A DNA stretch of 42,571 bases, taken from Candidatus Latescibacterota bacterium. Its GTDB lineage: Bacteria > Krumholzibacteriota > Krumholzibacteriia > WVZY01. The translations under genes were made by a program, and so were the position numbers. Where the stretch lies: assembly GCA_011772205.1 (NCBI GenBank), contig WVZY01000047.1, forward strand, positions 1 to 42,571, read 5' to 3'. Positions 26,835-35,270 of the stretch are shown here, piece after piece. Position 1 is the stretch's first letter, and the number at the start of each line of letters is the position of its first letter. The notes beneath the pieces were generated by a model, which made no database searches, was not told the DNA's origin, and saw nothing but the letters and a program-made list of their open reading frames with translations.

Positions 26835-29800
26835 GGAGTAACACCATCTTTCTCGTCATCTCGAACCCCGGGGCTGTCATCCTATAGAAATACACGCCGG
26901 TCGCCACACCATGCCCATCGTCATTCTGCCCATTCCACGTCACGCGCTTCTTGCCGGCGGTTTGCATGCTATTAACGAGCGTCCGTACCAGCCGACCGGC
27001 GACATCATAGATCCGAAGTTTCACCCGACCGCCACTGGCTGGGACGTCGTAACGAATCACCGTCGTCGGATTGAACGGATTTGGCACATTCTGGTAGAGC
27101 GCATATTTATTCAGAATCATTGAGTCATCGTGAATCCCGGTCCCATCATCCGGAACGACAAGGGCAAAAGGTGATAGTGAGTCCGTTACACCGCACACCA
27201 CGTTGAGTAGTGTATCCAGGGTCGTCGTGATATCGACCCATTCCGGTGGAACTAGAGTCTGGTCGTAGTGCAGCAGTAAAAGATCACCTTCAGATCCGGG
27301 GCCCGAGCCTTCAACGTAATTGATGCACACCTCGATCGAATCCAGAAATACTGCCGTGGTGCTCAAGTTGTAGTATGTTGCTGGGTCGCCGACGATGAAC
27401 TTGCTGGGCACCGGTGGACCGGTGTCTCCAATCAACAGACTCGTAATGCCGGGCGTCGAGACGCTGTCGAAGGTCACGGTGACCGGTGAATTCCCCGTCG
27501 CCGAGTCGGCCGGCTGGACAACAACGGATCTGCCTGCCGGCGTGTTTATAGCCGGTACGCAAGGGCAAAACTCCGACGTATTCCCGGCTGGATCCGTTGC
27601 GGTGGCCGTAACGAACGAACCTGGGAACACGGTGGTCGGAAAATTGACGTTGAAGCTCACATCGCCCAGAGCGTCGGTCGTGACAGGGGTTGATCCGATG
27701 AGCATTTCGCCTTCTCCGTTGCCAGTGGGATCGCACTCCTCGTTTGAAAAAAATTCGAGTCTGAACTCCGTATTGGGCGTGCTGTTGAGAACGCCTTCGG
27801 TCTGGACGCTGCCCGACGTTACCATAGTCAGGACCGGGAAATTCTGGAAATCGTTGGAACCTGTGTCCGCGTCACCGGCATCGTTCGTCGTCACGCCGTC
27901 GTTTCCCAGATCTATCCCCATTTGACTGTTCGAGAAGATCGAGTTGGCAAGGATGGTATTGCCAAGAAAACTGTCTGCCACCACCACGCCCGAGTAACCG
28001 TTGAAGGCGATGATGTTCCCCGCGCTTACCTCTGTTCCGCCGATGGTGTTGTCCGATGCCGCTCTCCGAATGCTCACCCCTCCAGACATGTTGCCGAGCG
28101 GAGAGGTTCCCGAAGCGTCCGTTCCGATGAGATTATCCTGGACGACAATGCCCGTCGAAGTCTCGTACTTGATTTCGATACCATAGCCGCTTGTGGAAGC
28201 TGATATGACATTGCCCGCGCCGTCCGCGGTGCCGCCGATAATGTTGCCGGGCGACCGGCTCAAGCTAATGCCGCCGTACTCATTACCCATGGCCACAGTC
28301 CCGGTGACATCAGTGCCGATATAGTTACCCTGTACAATGTTGTCTGCACCAATATATTCACCTTCACTCGAAATAGAGATACCCCAGCTGTTCCCGGAGA
28401 TGACGTTTCGGGCGGCTGCGGTCGTGCCTCCGATCGTGTTACCCACGCCCTGGATTTTCACGCCCTGGCTGCCGTTACCCATCGCAACCGCACCGGTGGC
28501 ATCGGTACCAATTAGGTTGCCTTGCACGACGTTCCCATCGCCGGACATGTAAATGGCAGTGTAGTCGTTCCCCGATACGACGTTGCGCGCCGCCGGGAAC
28601 GTCCCGCCGACGGTCGAGTTGTCGCCGCCGTACAGGTTCACGGCAGAAAAGCCCCCGTTGCCCATGTCGACGGTACCGGTCAGATCGGTGCCGATGTAGT
28701 TCCCCTGTATGACATGGCCGCCGCTGTTCTGGCCATAGATTGCCGAACTGCCAAAGTGATGGATGGCCAATCCACGGACCTTGCAGCTGTCCGCGGTCAG
28801 CGTCAGACCGTTCCAACCCGGACCCATGGCATCTCCGGAAAGTGCGACTTTCAAGATCGCATTTCCGGCAACGCCCGCTGGATTGGTGTTGGGCCTCGCC
28901 CCGGGCTGGGTGTACCCGTCGATGAAAATTGGTTCCGTTATTGCGGGTAGCCCAGTCAGAGGTTGAATGGTGTGGGGGCCGGCGCCGGGGATGGTGAATC
29001 CAATCCGACTGGCCCCCGGAGAGGCGTTGGCATCGAGGATCGCCCGGCGTAACGATCCCGCGCCCGAATCATTCGTGTTGGTCACTTTGAAATCGTAGGT
29101 CGTCCGAGTGGAAATCCTCACATTATCGAACAACGGCGAATGACTGTGGCAAGCTCCCGTGCCCCAGAGGCCGCACCATAAGAAACATAAGTCGCGCGCG
29201 CCGAGCGCCAATTGAATATGAGTGGCTCCCGGTTCAACTGCGAATTCCAACGCGACCTTATGCCAATCCTTCTCTCCACCGGGACTGTAGAAGACAAAAC
29301 CTTCGTTATACCAATCGGTATTGAAACCATCGCTTATGAAACGCCAGAGGTACAGGTAGAACACAAGATTGTCAAGGGGCAGATCCCGGTAGACGTCAAA
29401 CTCGAGCACTAAGGAGTCCGGCCGATCGATCGGTTGGCCGTACTTGTCAAGTGTCAAGTCGATTAGTGGAGACCAAACCTCATTGTGGATGTAATCGAAA
29501 TAGCTCTGCGAACCGGGACTGGACGTGGACGGGACGGCGGTCTGCCCGGGATGACCGCCGCACGAGTAATTGTCCGGCGAGCCGCTGAAGAATCCCCACA
29601 TGTATGTGTTGTTCGTAACATAGGGATCTTCTTGAACGACCGTTGCGCCGTCGAACAATCCCGAAAAATCACCGAATGGCGGTGCTGCCACCGCTGTCCA
29701 GTTCCCGTCGGAGGTTGTGAAATCGCCCGGACTCTCACTTTCGAAATCCTGAAAGTCGATGATTCCGCCGGTGTCCATCACCGTCAGGCTGTCGATGATC

Positions 29801-30528
29801 ACGGCACCTTCCGAGTCGTATATGCCGTCCTGGTCGGAATAGTGTTCATCGGACGAAAATTCGAACCTCAGCTTGACGCTGCCACTCAGGCTATCGGCCG
29901 GGATGACGGAACTGGCCAACGAGTCACCTTTGCCAATAAAGCTTATTACAGTTTCCCAATTACCGTTTTTCGAGAAATACTGTAGCGTCGTGAAGTCCTC
30001 CTCCGGGTCCCAGATATCGTCGCTGTCATGACGAATGAGAAACGTCACCGTCACGTCGCCAGCTGACGGAAAAACCACGGATTCGAACCACTGCAGCCAT
30101 CCATCGCCGTATCCTGGATAGGTGGATTCAAGCCGGGGATCGTGACCGACTCGCGTGCCGCACCACAACGACTGGCTCCCTCGCAGTGGCTCAAGTGGAG
30201 CGCTGAGTCCTGCGAAATCGTCGACGTGAAAATAGGTGCCGGTCTGTTCGGTCCGGTCAGCGGGAATCCACCCCTGTGCGTCCGGGCCCCCGCCCGAAGC
30301 GTCGAAGGTGTATTCCGCAAGGACTATTGTATCCAGGAAGGCCATCGCACTCGTCTGCGGGCCGGTGGAAGTCGCCGCCTGAATGGTTATGCGATGATCG
30401 GGAAGGGTCAGTCCATCAGAAGGTGTGGAACTTTTTACTGGCGGCTGTACAAGAAGTGCGAATGACGATATGACGGCTAGTATTATGGTTAATGGAAGAA
30501 GAATGTGCACACGAGGGGAGGCTCTCAT
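26830..30528 (-). CDS. Secreted right-handed beta-helix protein with FlgD-like C-terminal domain
   Basis: 1232 residues. A signal peptide covers about residues 1-28. The next 450 residues are beta-rich, probably lectin- or jelly-roll-like. A segment with TNTNDSGAGSLRRAILDAN opens a parallel beta-helix made of about six turns-sets with the recurring pattern IGGT..A.RNVISGN...VQGN.IGTD..G....GN (about residues 500-880). The last 92 residues are a FlgD-Ig-like domain, starting YALYQNVPNPFNPTTVIRYD and ending YFYRMTAPGFEMTRKMVLLQ, which in FCB bacteria serves as a secretion and sorting tail for type IX-like systems. The expected place is the cell surface or medium, with a role in binding or cutting polysaccharide; no catalytic residues could be assigned. 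Its ATG overlaps the stop of a small upstream frame (ATGA). Confidence 0.8.
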   Translation of the reverse strand: MRASPRVHILLPLTIILAVISSFALLVQPPVKSSTPSDGLTLPDHRITIQAATSTGPQTSAMAFLDTIVLAEYTFDASGGGPDAQGWIPADRTEQTGTYFHVDDFAGLSAPLEPLRGSQSLWCGTRVGHDPRLESTYPGYGDGWLQWFESVVFPSAGDVTVTFLIRHDSDDIWDPEEDFTTLQYFSKNGNWETVISFIGKGDSLASSVIPADSLSGSVKLRFEFSSDEHYSDQDGIYDSEGAVIIDSLTVMDTGGIIDFQDFESESPGDFTTSDGNWTAVAAPPFGDFSGLFDGATVVQEDPYVTNNTYMWGFFSGSPDNYSCGGHPGQTAVPSTSSPGSQSYFDYIHNEVWSPLIDLTLDKYGQPIDRPDSLVLEFDVYRDLPLDNLVFYLYLWRFISDGFNTDWYNEGFVFYSPGGEKDWHKVALEFAVEPGATHIQLALGARDLCFLWCGLWGTGACHSHSPLFDNVRISTRTTYDFKVTNTNDSGAGSLRRAILDANASPGASRIGFTIPGAGPHTIQPLTGLPAITEPIFIDGYTQPGARPNTNPAGVAGNAILKVALSGDAMGPGWNGLTLTADSCKVRGLAIHHFGSSAIYGQNSGGHVIQGNYIGTDLTGTVDMGNGGFSAVNLYGGDNSTVGGTFPAARNVVSGNDYTAIYMSGDGNVVQGNLIGTDATGAVAMGNGSQGVKIQGVGNTIGGTTAAARNVISGNSWGISISSEGEYIGADNIVQGNYIGTDVTGTVAMGNEYGGISLSRSPGNIIGGTADGAGNVISASTSGYGIEIKYETSTGIVVQDNLIGTDASGTSPLGNMSGGVSIRRAASDNTIGGTEVSAGNIIAFNGYSGVVVADSFLGNTILANSIFSNSQMGIDLGNDGVTTNDAGDADTGSNDFQNFPVLTMVTSGSVQTEGVLNSTPNTEFRLEFFSNEECDPTGNGEGEMLIGSTPVTTDALGDVSFNVNFPTTVFPGSFVTATATDPAGNTSEFCPCVPAINTPAGRSVVVQPADSATGNSPVTVTFDSVSTPGITSLLIGDTGPPVPSKFIVGDPATYYNLSTTAVFLDSIEVCINYVEGSGPGSEGDLLLLHYDQTLVPPEWVDITTTLDTLLNVVCGVTDSLSPFALVVPDDGTGIHDDSMILNKYALYQNVPNPFNPTTVIRYDVPASGGRVKLRIYDVAGRLVRTLVNSMQTAGKKRVTWNGQNDDGHGVATGVYFYRMTAPGFEMTRKMVLLQ

Positions 30529-30650
30529 CTCACGGTTCTTTCGTCTGTAGGTACGCCCGTTTTTTTACCGCCGTTTCCCGCGGAGCGAGGTGCCGCGGCC
30601 ACCAAGGCAAAAAGTCCGAACGCAGCCGCTGCATTCAGGACTTTGAAAAT
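30525..30650 (-). other. Possible small exported peptide frame without normal start
   Basis: A minus-strand frame of about 42 codons starting at ATT 30650 gives FKVLNAAAAFGLFALVAAAP, a good signal-peptide core, and ends ERTVR. Its TGA overlaps the ATG of the beta-helix gene as ATGA, a common sign of coupled translation. No ATG, GTG or TTG lies in frame close upstream (CTG at about 30665 is the nearest rare start). It may be the tail or head of a decayed gene. Confidence 0.25.
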
Positions 30651-30838
30651 TGATCTAACTATCAGTCGCCATTCGCATCGTCACCGCATCCCTTTGGGGG
30701 GTACGACGGGCCCGTTGCCTCGGAGTCATGGGTCAGGTGGGTATCAAGTATAGCCTGAATTTCAAACGCTAATCTTGCCTCGTAGCTTACATCCTACCAC
30801 AAATGCACTTATCGAGCAATCAATAATCATCAAAGGGT
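30529..30838. other. Intergenic region upstream of the beta-helix gene
   Basis: Apart from the small frame at 30525-30650, a second open stretch ends at about 30668 (THLTHDSEATGPSYPPKGCG on the minus strand) without a start. Both could be gene remnants. No promoter could be assigned with confidence. Confidence 0.35.
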
Positions 30839-31024
30839 GTCTATTTTAAAAACTCCGTCCGCCTTGCATATTTGCACTTACGCCTGTTCCATTATATCAT
30901 GCATTTCATGCTCAAAATCATCTTACGCACAATTTTCTCAGCTTTGAGGTCTCACCGTGCGTTGGTCCTGGAAAACCGCGCGCTACGTCATCAAACTGAT
31001 GCCTTGAAACGAAATGCGAAATGA
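30839..31024 (+). pseudogene. Truncated relic of the second transposase type
   Basis: The ATG at 30908 begins LKIILRTIFSALRSHRALVL, matching the first 38 codons of the transposase at 13986, then stops at TGA 31022-31024. The similarity extends into the upstream non-coding bases (CTCCGTCCGCCTTGCATA). Everything after this is missing, so only the 5' end remains. Confidence 0.65.
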
Positions 31025-31129
31025 TCCGCTTTGATCCTGCGGCAACATTAAGGGCCCAATTCATTCGCGGCTTCCCGTGATGCAGGCAACAGGGGGGTGG
31101 GGCAATAGTAGAACAAGAGCTGGAATTGC

Positions 31130-31423
31130 GTTTCTACGCGAGCCACGGTCTATTTCCGAAAAGGGTTACGCTCGGACCCCAGATAGTACGAAATGCGTTA
31201 ACCAAATCCAGGACCGATGCTTAGAATCTGAGACTCTGAGACTATTTCTCGACAAAATGCCGCTTCAAAACGGACCCCGAGCGTAACGCTTTTTAGAGCA
31301 GAGAACGCGGGCGAACCGCAAATCTATTTGCTTTCTGCATGTATACGACGCCCCCGCCCTCAACTGAGAATAGGGATCGCGTTAACCGAAGGGGCCTCAG
31401 TTCCCATCCCAAAACATCTGGCT
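31130..31423 (+). repeat. Scrambled R2-type repeat units
   Basis: Contains GCGTTAACC at 31195 and 31379, AGAATCTGAGACTCTGAGAC near 31222 and the head motif CCCCGAGCGTAAC near 31277. The same head motif appears inverted at 31163-31180. It looks like several partial repeat units joined in both orientations. Confidence 0.45.
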
Positions 31424-31560
31424 ACCCCGGGAGTAACCCTTCGGAATGTTCTCGGTTTTTCGAAGAATTTCGAGAGAACAAAATTGCGTTAACCAGAGGG
31501 TTGCCGGTTCCGACTTCAAGGAAACCGGAGCCCAGTCGTTATCTTCTTCGGAATATTCAA
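31424..31560 (+). repeat. Dispersed repeat R2, copy b
   Basis: It matches 18787-18923: AACCCTTCGGAATGTTCT, AAAATTGCGTTAACC and the terminal CGGAATATTC. At its right end it joins directly to a beta-helix gene fragment. Confidence 0.6.
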
Positions 31561-31988
31561 GCGGCAGCGGTGTGCATATCATCGGACAGGGAGCAAAGGC
31601 TACTATTAAAGAGTCGTTCATAGATAATCATGAAGGTTTTGGTGTGAAATGCGATGGATGTGGTATCGGTACTAGCATCAAAAATAGTTACCTCAGATAT
31701 AATGGACTCCATGGATTTCAGATTTCGAATCGATCGGGAATTACTGTTGAGTCATGCCAGATCGATAATAACACTTATAGTGGAATTCAATGTGTTACTG
31801 CTTCTCCTACGATAAAGAAGTGCAGTATGGAGAATAATAGCTCTATGGGCATTGATTGCACATATAATTCAAATCCCCCTGTGAGTTATTCATCTGTCAA
31901 GAATAATCAAATTGGAGTTGTTGGGTCCGATAATAGCCATCCGATGCTCGGCGATTATGGCTTTGAGGCTCATAATTGTATTTTCGTG
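31560..31988 (+). pseudogene. Beta-helix protein gene fragment
   Basis: Reads SGVHIIGQGAKATIKESFID and then repeats such as GIQCVTASPTIKKCSMENNS, the turn pattern of a right-handed parallel beta-helix of the pectate-lyase-like type. No start codon of its own is present; the frame runs in from repeat R2 (ATG 31446) and out into the reverse complement of a hydrolase gene (to 32132), so the 228-codon frame is a chimera. The fragment is clearly AT-rich. It differs from the beta-helix gene at 26830. Confidence 0.6.
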
Positions 31989-32258
31989 AACGAGCTTGCC
32001 GTTTTTGATTATGAGATAGCTATGGATGCCTTCGAAGCGGCCGTTCGCAATACCTTCCGTGATTTTTGCGATGCGGGCTTCGTCCAGGCCTTCGGCCGCC
32101 AGCGTCGAAGTCCGCCACCCGTCGCCGATTGACTCCGGCCTTGAGATAACTTCCCCCCTTGCCGGCGATGCACCGCACCATGCCGACATGCAGATGGAGA
32201 GCGCTACGGCCAGACATTGCAGATGTAATTTCTCGTTCATCCCCCTCATTACTTTCAT
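31989..32258 (-). pseudogene. Serine hydrolase (beta-lactamase-like) gene, 5' fragment only
   Basis: About 90 codons: a signal peptide (CLAVALSICMSAWCGASPA), then DGWRTSTLAAEGLDEARIAK and FEGIHSYLIIKNGKLVHE. This is the usual N-terminus of class C beta-lactamase-fold serine hydrolases. The coding similarity ends at about 31989, where the beta-helix fragment begins, well before the Ser-x-x-Lys motif. The frame runs on to 31890 in unrelated sequence. It lies 18 bases after the CocE-like gene and was probably the last gene of the efflux operon. Confidence 0.6.
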
Positions 32259-32276
32259 TGAAACGTAAGTTTCCTG

Positions 32277-35240
32277 CTATTCCCTTCGCAGCGCTTCCAG
32301 CAGCATTCCGTTTTGATGCAAAATGAGGCAGCGGATCTTGCCGCCCTCGTCTTCCTCGAAGGTAATGGCCGCATCGACGATCTTGTAAAAAAACGTCCTC
32401 TCGGAGGAAGGAAACACGGGAACGGCCGGCTGCCCGGTCAGCTGCACGATGAGCTGTCCGTCCTTCATCGTGACGGATATGATTTGCCCTCGAGCCAGGT
32501 TATATTCTCCGACATACTTCTCGCAGGCGGATGGATCGATGTCAATTTCCTCGCGCGACACCTGTGCCCTCCCGGGATGCATCTCCTCATTGGATGCGCG
32601 AAGGCGGTAACCGTCCCGGCAGACGAGAACGTACGGCACCTGTCCGTTTTCGTCGTGCATGAATTCGAACGTTGCATTCCCATCCGGGTGGGCGTAGCGG
32701 GTTGCAGAAACGGCTTCGAGTTTCACCTTTTCCTCACCCGTCACCTGCAGCTCCAGAGTGTCTTCTTCACGCGTGAATTGCATGAAGAGCCCGGGGCGCA
32801 GCGTATATTTTCTCGCCAAAATGTCGATTGGGGACGGTCCGGGGTGGGGCGCTCCGGACTCTTTCGGCAAGTCATCCAGCTTCACAACCGGTATCGTGAG
32901 ATAGGACGCATGGGGCTTGGTAAGAAATATTTTTTGCGTTGCAGATCTGTAATTGGTTTCTTTTTCGTTATGTCCTCCCGTATTCAGGTTTCGCGAGAAT
33001 TCGGGGAACCATGCCGATGAGATCTCAACTCGCAGCTTTTCTCCGCGGCGAAGCGTGATACCGGTGTGCCACATGTCGATCGAGTACTCGTAGATCCGCC
33101 CGGGTTTCAGCAGTTTCGGTTTCTTCGTCGATTCCCGGAAGCGGGCCCTTAGCGCGCCGCGAACCAGCGGGACTTCGTCATCACCGCAATCCAGAGCCGT
33201 CAGCGACACAAACCAGTCCGTGTCCCTCGCCGAACTCGAAGCGCTCAGCGTGAACGACATGGGCCCCGCGATGGTCAGCGGTTCTTCGAGAGGTTCGGTC
33301 TCGTACGTGAGTATGTCTTGACGCGCGTAACTGCGTGATCCCTTATGCCCGGACTTCTTGAGACGCATCCGCTGCCGCGGTGATGGCGTTGGATCGGCTG
33401 GATTGTATGTGTATGTGTCGAAACCGGGACCTCCCGCCGACGGCTCCCAACCAAGCCGCCCGGCACGGCGTTCCGAGTCCGACGGGTCTGCGCTGTGCAG
33501 GTAGAGCCGCTTGAATTCGGTCCCCGGGAGCGGGTACTCGCCGCCCTCCAGCCAGCGATTTGAGTTCATTGCATACAGGCTCACGGCCGGCTCTTCGAGA
33601 ATACCGTTGTCGATTTCCTTGAGCCAGTAATCGCACCACCTAAGATACAAACCGCTCAGATCGATGCCCGCTTCTTCCCCGACTTCCCGGCCGGCGACGT
33701 GCGTCGAAGCCTGGTCCTGGTGCCCCCAGGGCCCGATTACCAGCTTCACGAACGGCGCATTCGATTTCTTCAGTGCGGCGTATGCCAGTTTCGCGCCGAT
33801 GCCGTCGCCATCGAACCAGCCCGTTTGCAGGAAGACGGGAATGTTCGCGTCCTCCAGGCGTTCGAGATAACACGCCCTCTCCCAGAAGGAATCATTGGTG
33901 TTGTGTTCCACCCATGATTGCCAGGTATCGTCCCTCTCTCCCAGCAGTCTGATATCCAGATCGCTGACGGGGAGATGATTCAGCCGTTCGTACCAGTCAC
34001 GATCGTTCAAATCTGCGAGCGCTCTTCCTGACAGATCGGCGGTTGCGGCGCTTCGCACGACCTCGTTCCACCACATCGATCCGAGGAGGAAAAAGCAGCC
34101 GTACTCGTACGGTATATTATAGAACGGGTCCGGAGGTGCGACGCTGGGGATTATCGTCACCAGATGCGGCGGCCTTTCAACCGCCGCGACGAGCTGCGCA
34201 TAACCGAGGTACGATGCGCCGACCATGCCCAACCGCCCGCTGCACCACTCGCGCCGCGCCAGCCACTCCACCGTGTCGTACCCGTCTCGGGATTCGTTTA
34301 CGAACGGCATCCAATCTCCTTCCGAGGCAAAGCGGCCGCGTACGTCCTGTATGGCGCACACGTACCCGTTTCGCGCCCAATGGTAACCCTCAATCTCGAG
34401 CATCTCCTTCTTGTAGGGAGTGCGTATGAGGATTACGGGCAGATCTTCCCGTTTCGAATCGGGAAAGTAGAGATCGATGGAGAGTCGCACACCGTCGCGC
34501 ATGGGCACCCAATCCGCCTCCTTCAACCTTGAAAGTTCGACATTCGTCTCCCGGAAAGGGAGCAGTTCTTCGAAACCGGCGCGGACGCCCACCATTTGCT
34601 CGACCGGACTGTCGATCATGTAAATCCGGCAATCTCCGTCAACCCAGTAGGTCGCATTCACACCTTTGACTTTATAAGAGAACAGATGAAATGACCGGTT
34701 TTCCCCACCCACGCGGCGTGACTCCTCCCGCAGGTACTCGACCATCACATCGAAGGTCCATCCGGGGAACGTCTCCGGATAACGGACGCGTTTGAACGTC
34801 TGCGCACCCTTCAAATCCATGTCATAGCGCCGCAGCATCAAGCTCTCGAACAGCACGCCGAAATCATCGTAGAGGACGTACTCGCCGGGAAGCTCGGGCG
34901 GCTGCTCCCCATCCCCTTCGACCCTGATCTTTCCGCCACGATTGAGCAACGTGACTTCGCCTTTCACGGGATTGTGCAGCTCGATGGAGGCCCATACGCC
35001 TTCCGCGTCCGACGCCATGCTCATCTCATATACAGCGGTCTGTCCGCCGGTGGATAAGGAGCACACACGTTCATACTTCCCCAATGAGTCGATCGTGCTG
35101 ACGATTGATCCCAGCGGTGATTCGCGTAAAAACAATCTGAACTCGATTTCATCTTGGAATCCGGACACATTCTGTGCGCGCGGACGATGTGGGAATGCCA
35201 CCAGCAGTAAGGCCAGGCTGGCCCATAAAATGCGTTTCAT
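32277..35240 (-). CDS. Secreted CocE/NonD-type alpha/beta hydrolase with extra N- and C-terminal domains
   Basis: 987 residues with a signal peptide (1-22, ending PRAQ). Residues about 25-230 are an additional domain of unknown function. The CocE/NonD core runs from about 240 (VPMRDGVRLSIDLYFP): Ser343 in GASYLG, Asp477 in GWFDGDG and His507 in GPWGHQ form the triad. An X-Pro dipeptidyl-peptidase C-terminal-like beta domain follows to about 790. The last 80 residues (YVGEYNLARGQIISVTMKDG) resemble DUF3471, more often found behind beta-lactamase-like domains. The family hydrolyses acyl esters and amides, including glutaryl-7-ACA, cocaine and X-Pro peptides. It lies 30 bases after the permease gene with its own GAGGAG site, so it belongs to the efflux operon; it may act on the exported compound or on a peptide. 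Substrate unknown. Confidence 0.8.
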   Translation of the reverse strand: MKRILWASLALLLVAFPHRPRAQNVSGFQDEIEFRLFLRESPLGSIVSTIDSLGKYERVCSLSTGGQTAVYEMSMASDAEGVWASIELHNPVKGEVTLLNRGGKIRVEGDGEQPPELPGEYVLYDDFGVLFESLMLRRYDMDLKGAQTFKRVRYPETFPGWTFDVMVEYLREESRRVGGENRSFHLFSYKVKGVNATYWVDGDCRIYMIDSPVEQMVGVRAGFEELLPFRETNVELSRLKEADWVPMRDGVRLSIDLYFPDSKREDLPVILIRTPYKKEMLEIEGYHWARNGYVCAIQDVRGRFASEGDWMPFVNESRDGYDTVEWLARREWCSGRLGMVGASYLGYAQLVAAVERPPHLVTIIPSVAPPDPFYNIPYEYGCFFLLGSMWWNEVVRSAATADLSGRALADLNDRDWYERLNHLPVSDLDIRLLGERDDTWQSWVEHNTNDSFWERACYLERLEDANIPVFLQTGWFDGDGIGAKLAYAALKKSNAPFVKLVIGPWGHQDQASTHVAGREVGEEAGIDLSGLYLRWCDYWLKEIDNGILEEPAVSLYAMNSNRWLEGGEYPLPGTEFKRLYLHSADPSDSERRAGRLGWEPSAGGPGFDTYTYNPADPTPSPRQRMRLKKSGHKGSRSYARQDILTYETEPLEEPLTIAGPMSFTLSASSSARDTDWFVSLTALDCGDDEVPLVRGALRARFRESTKKPKLLKPGRIYEYSIDMWHTGITLRRGEKLRVEISSAWFPEFSRNLNTGGHNEKETNYRSATQKIFLTKPHASYLTIPVVKLDDLPKESGAPHPGPSPIDILARKYTLRPGLFMQFTREEDTLELQVTGEEKVKLEAVSATRYAHPDGNATFEFMHDENGQVPYVLVCRDGYRLRASNEEMHPGRAQVSREEIDIDPSACEKYVGEYNLARGQIISVTMKDGQLIVQLTGQPAVPVFPSSERTFFYKIVDAAITFEEDEGGKIRCLILHQNGMLLEALRRE

Positions 35241-35270
35241 GATATCTCCTCGTACAATTTGACCGCGCGT

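Noticed and set aside
26526-26975. A 149-codon plus-strand frame across R1 and the intron-like segment
   Set aside because: It joins repeat, structured RNA and the antisense end of the beta-helix gene; codon pattern and composition do not suggest a protein.
28021-28700. DNA tandem repeats or CRISPR-like array inside the beta-helix gene
   Set aside because: The periodicity is at protein level (IGGT...RNVISGN...IGTD); the DNA repeats are diverged and in frame, with no constant repeat and spacer lengths.
31446-32132. A 228-codon plus-strand reading frame as a real beta-helix gene
   Set aside because: Its first 38 codons are repeat R2 and its last 45 are the reverse complement of a hydrolase gene, so only the middle is beta-helix. 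It is treated as a fragment.
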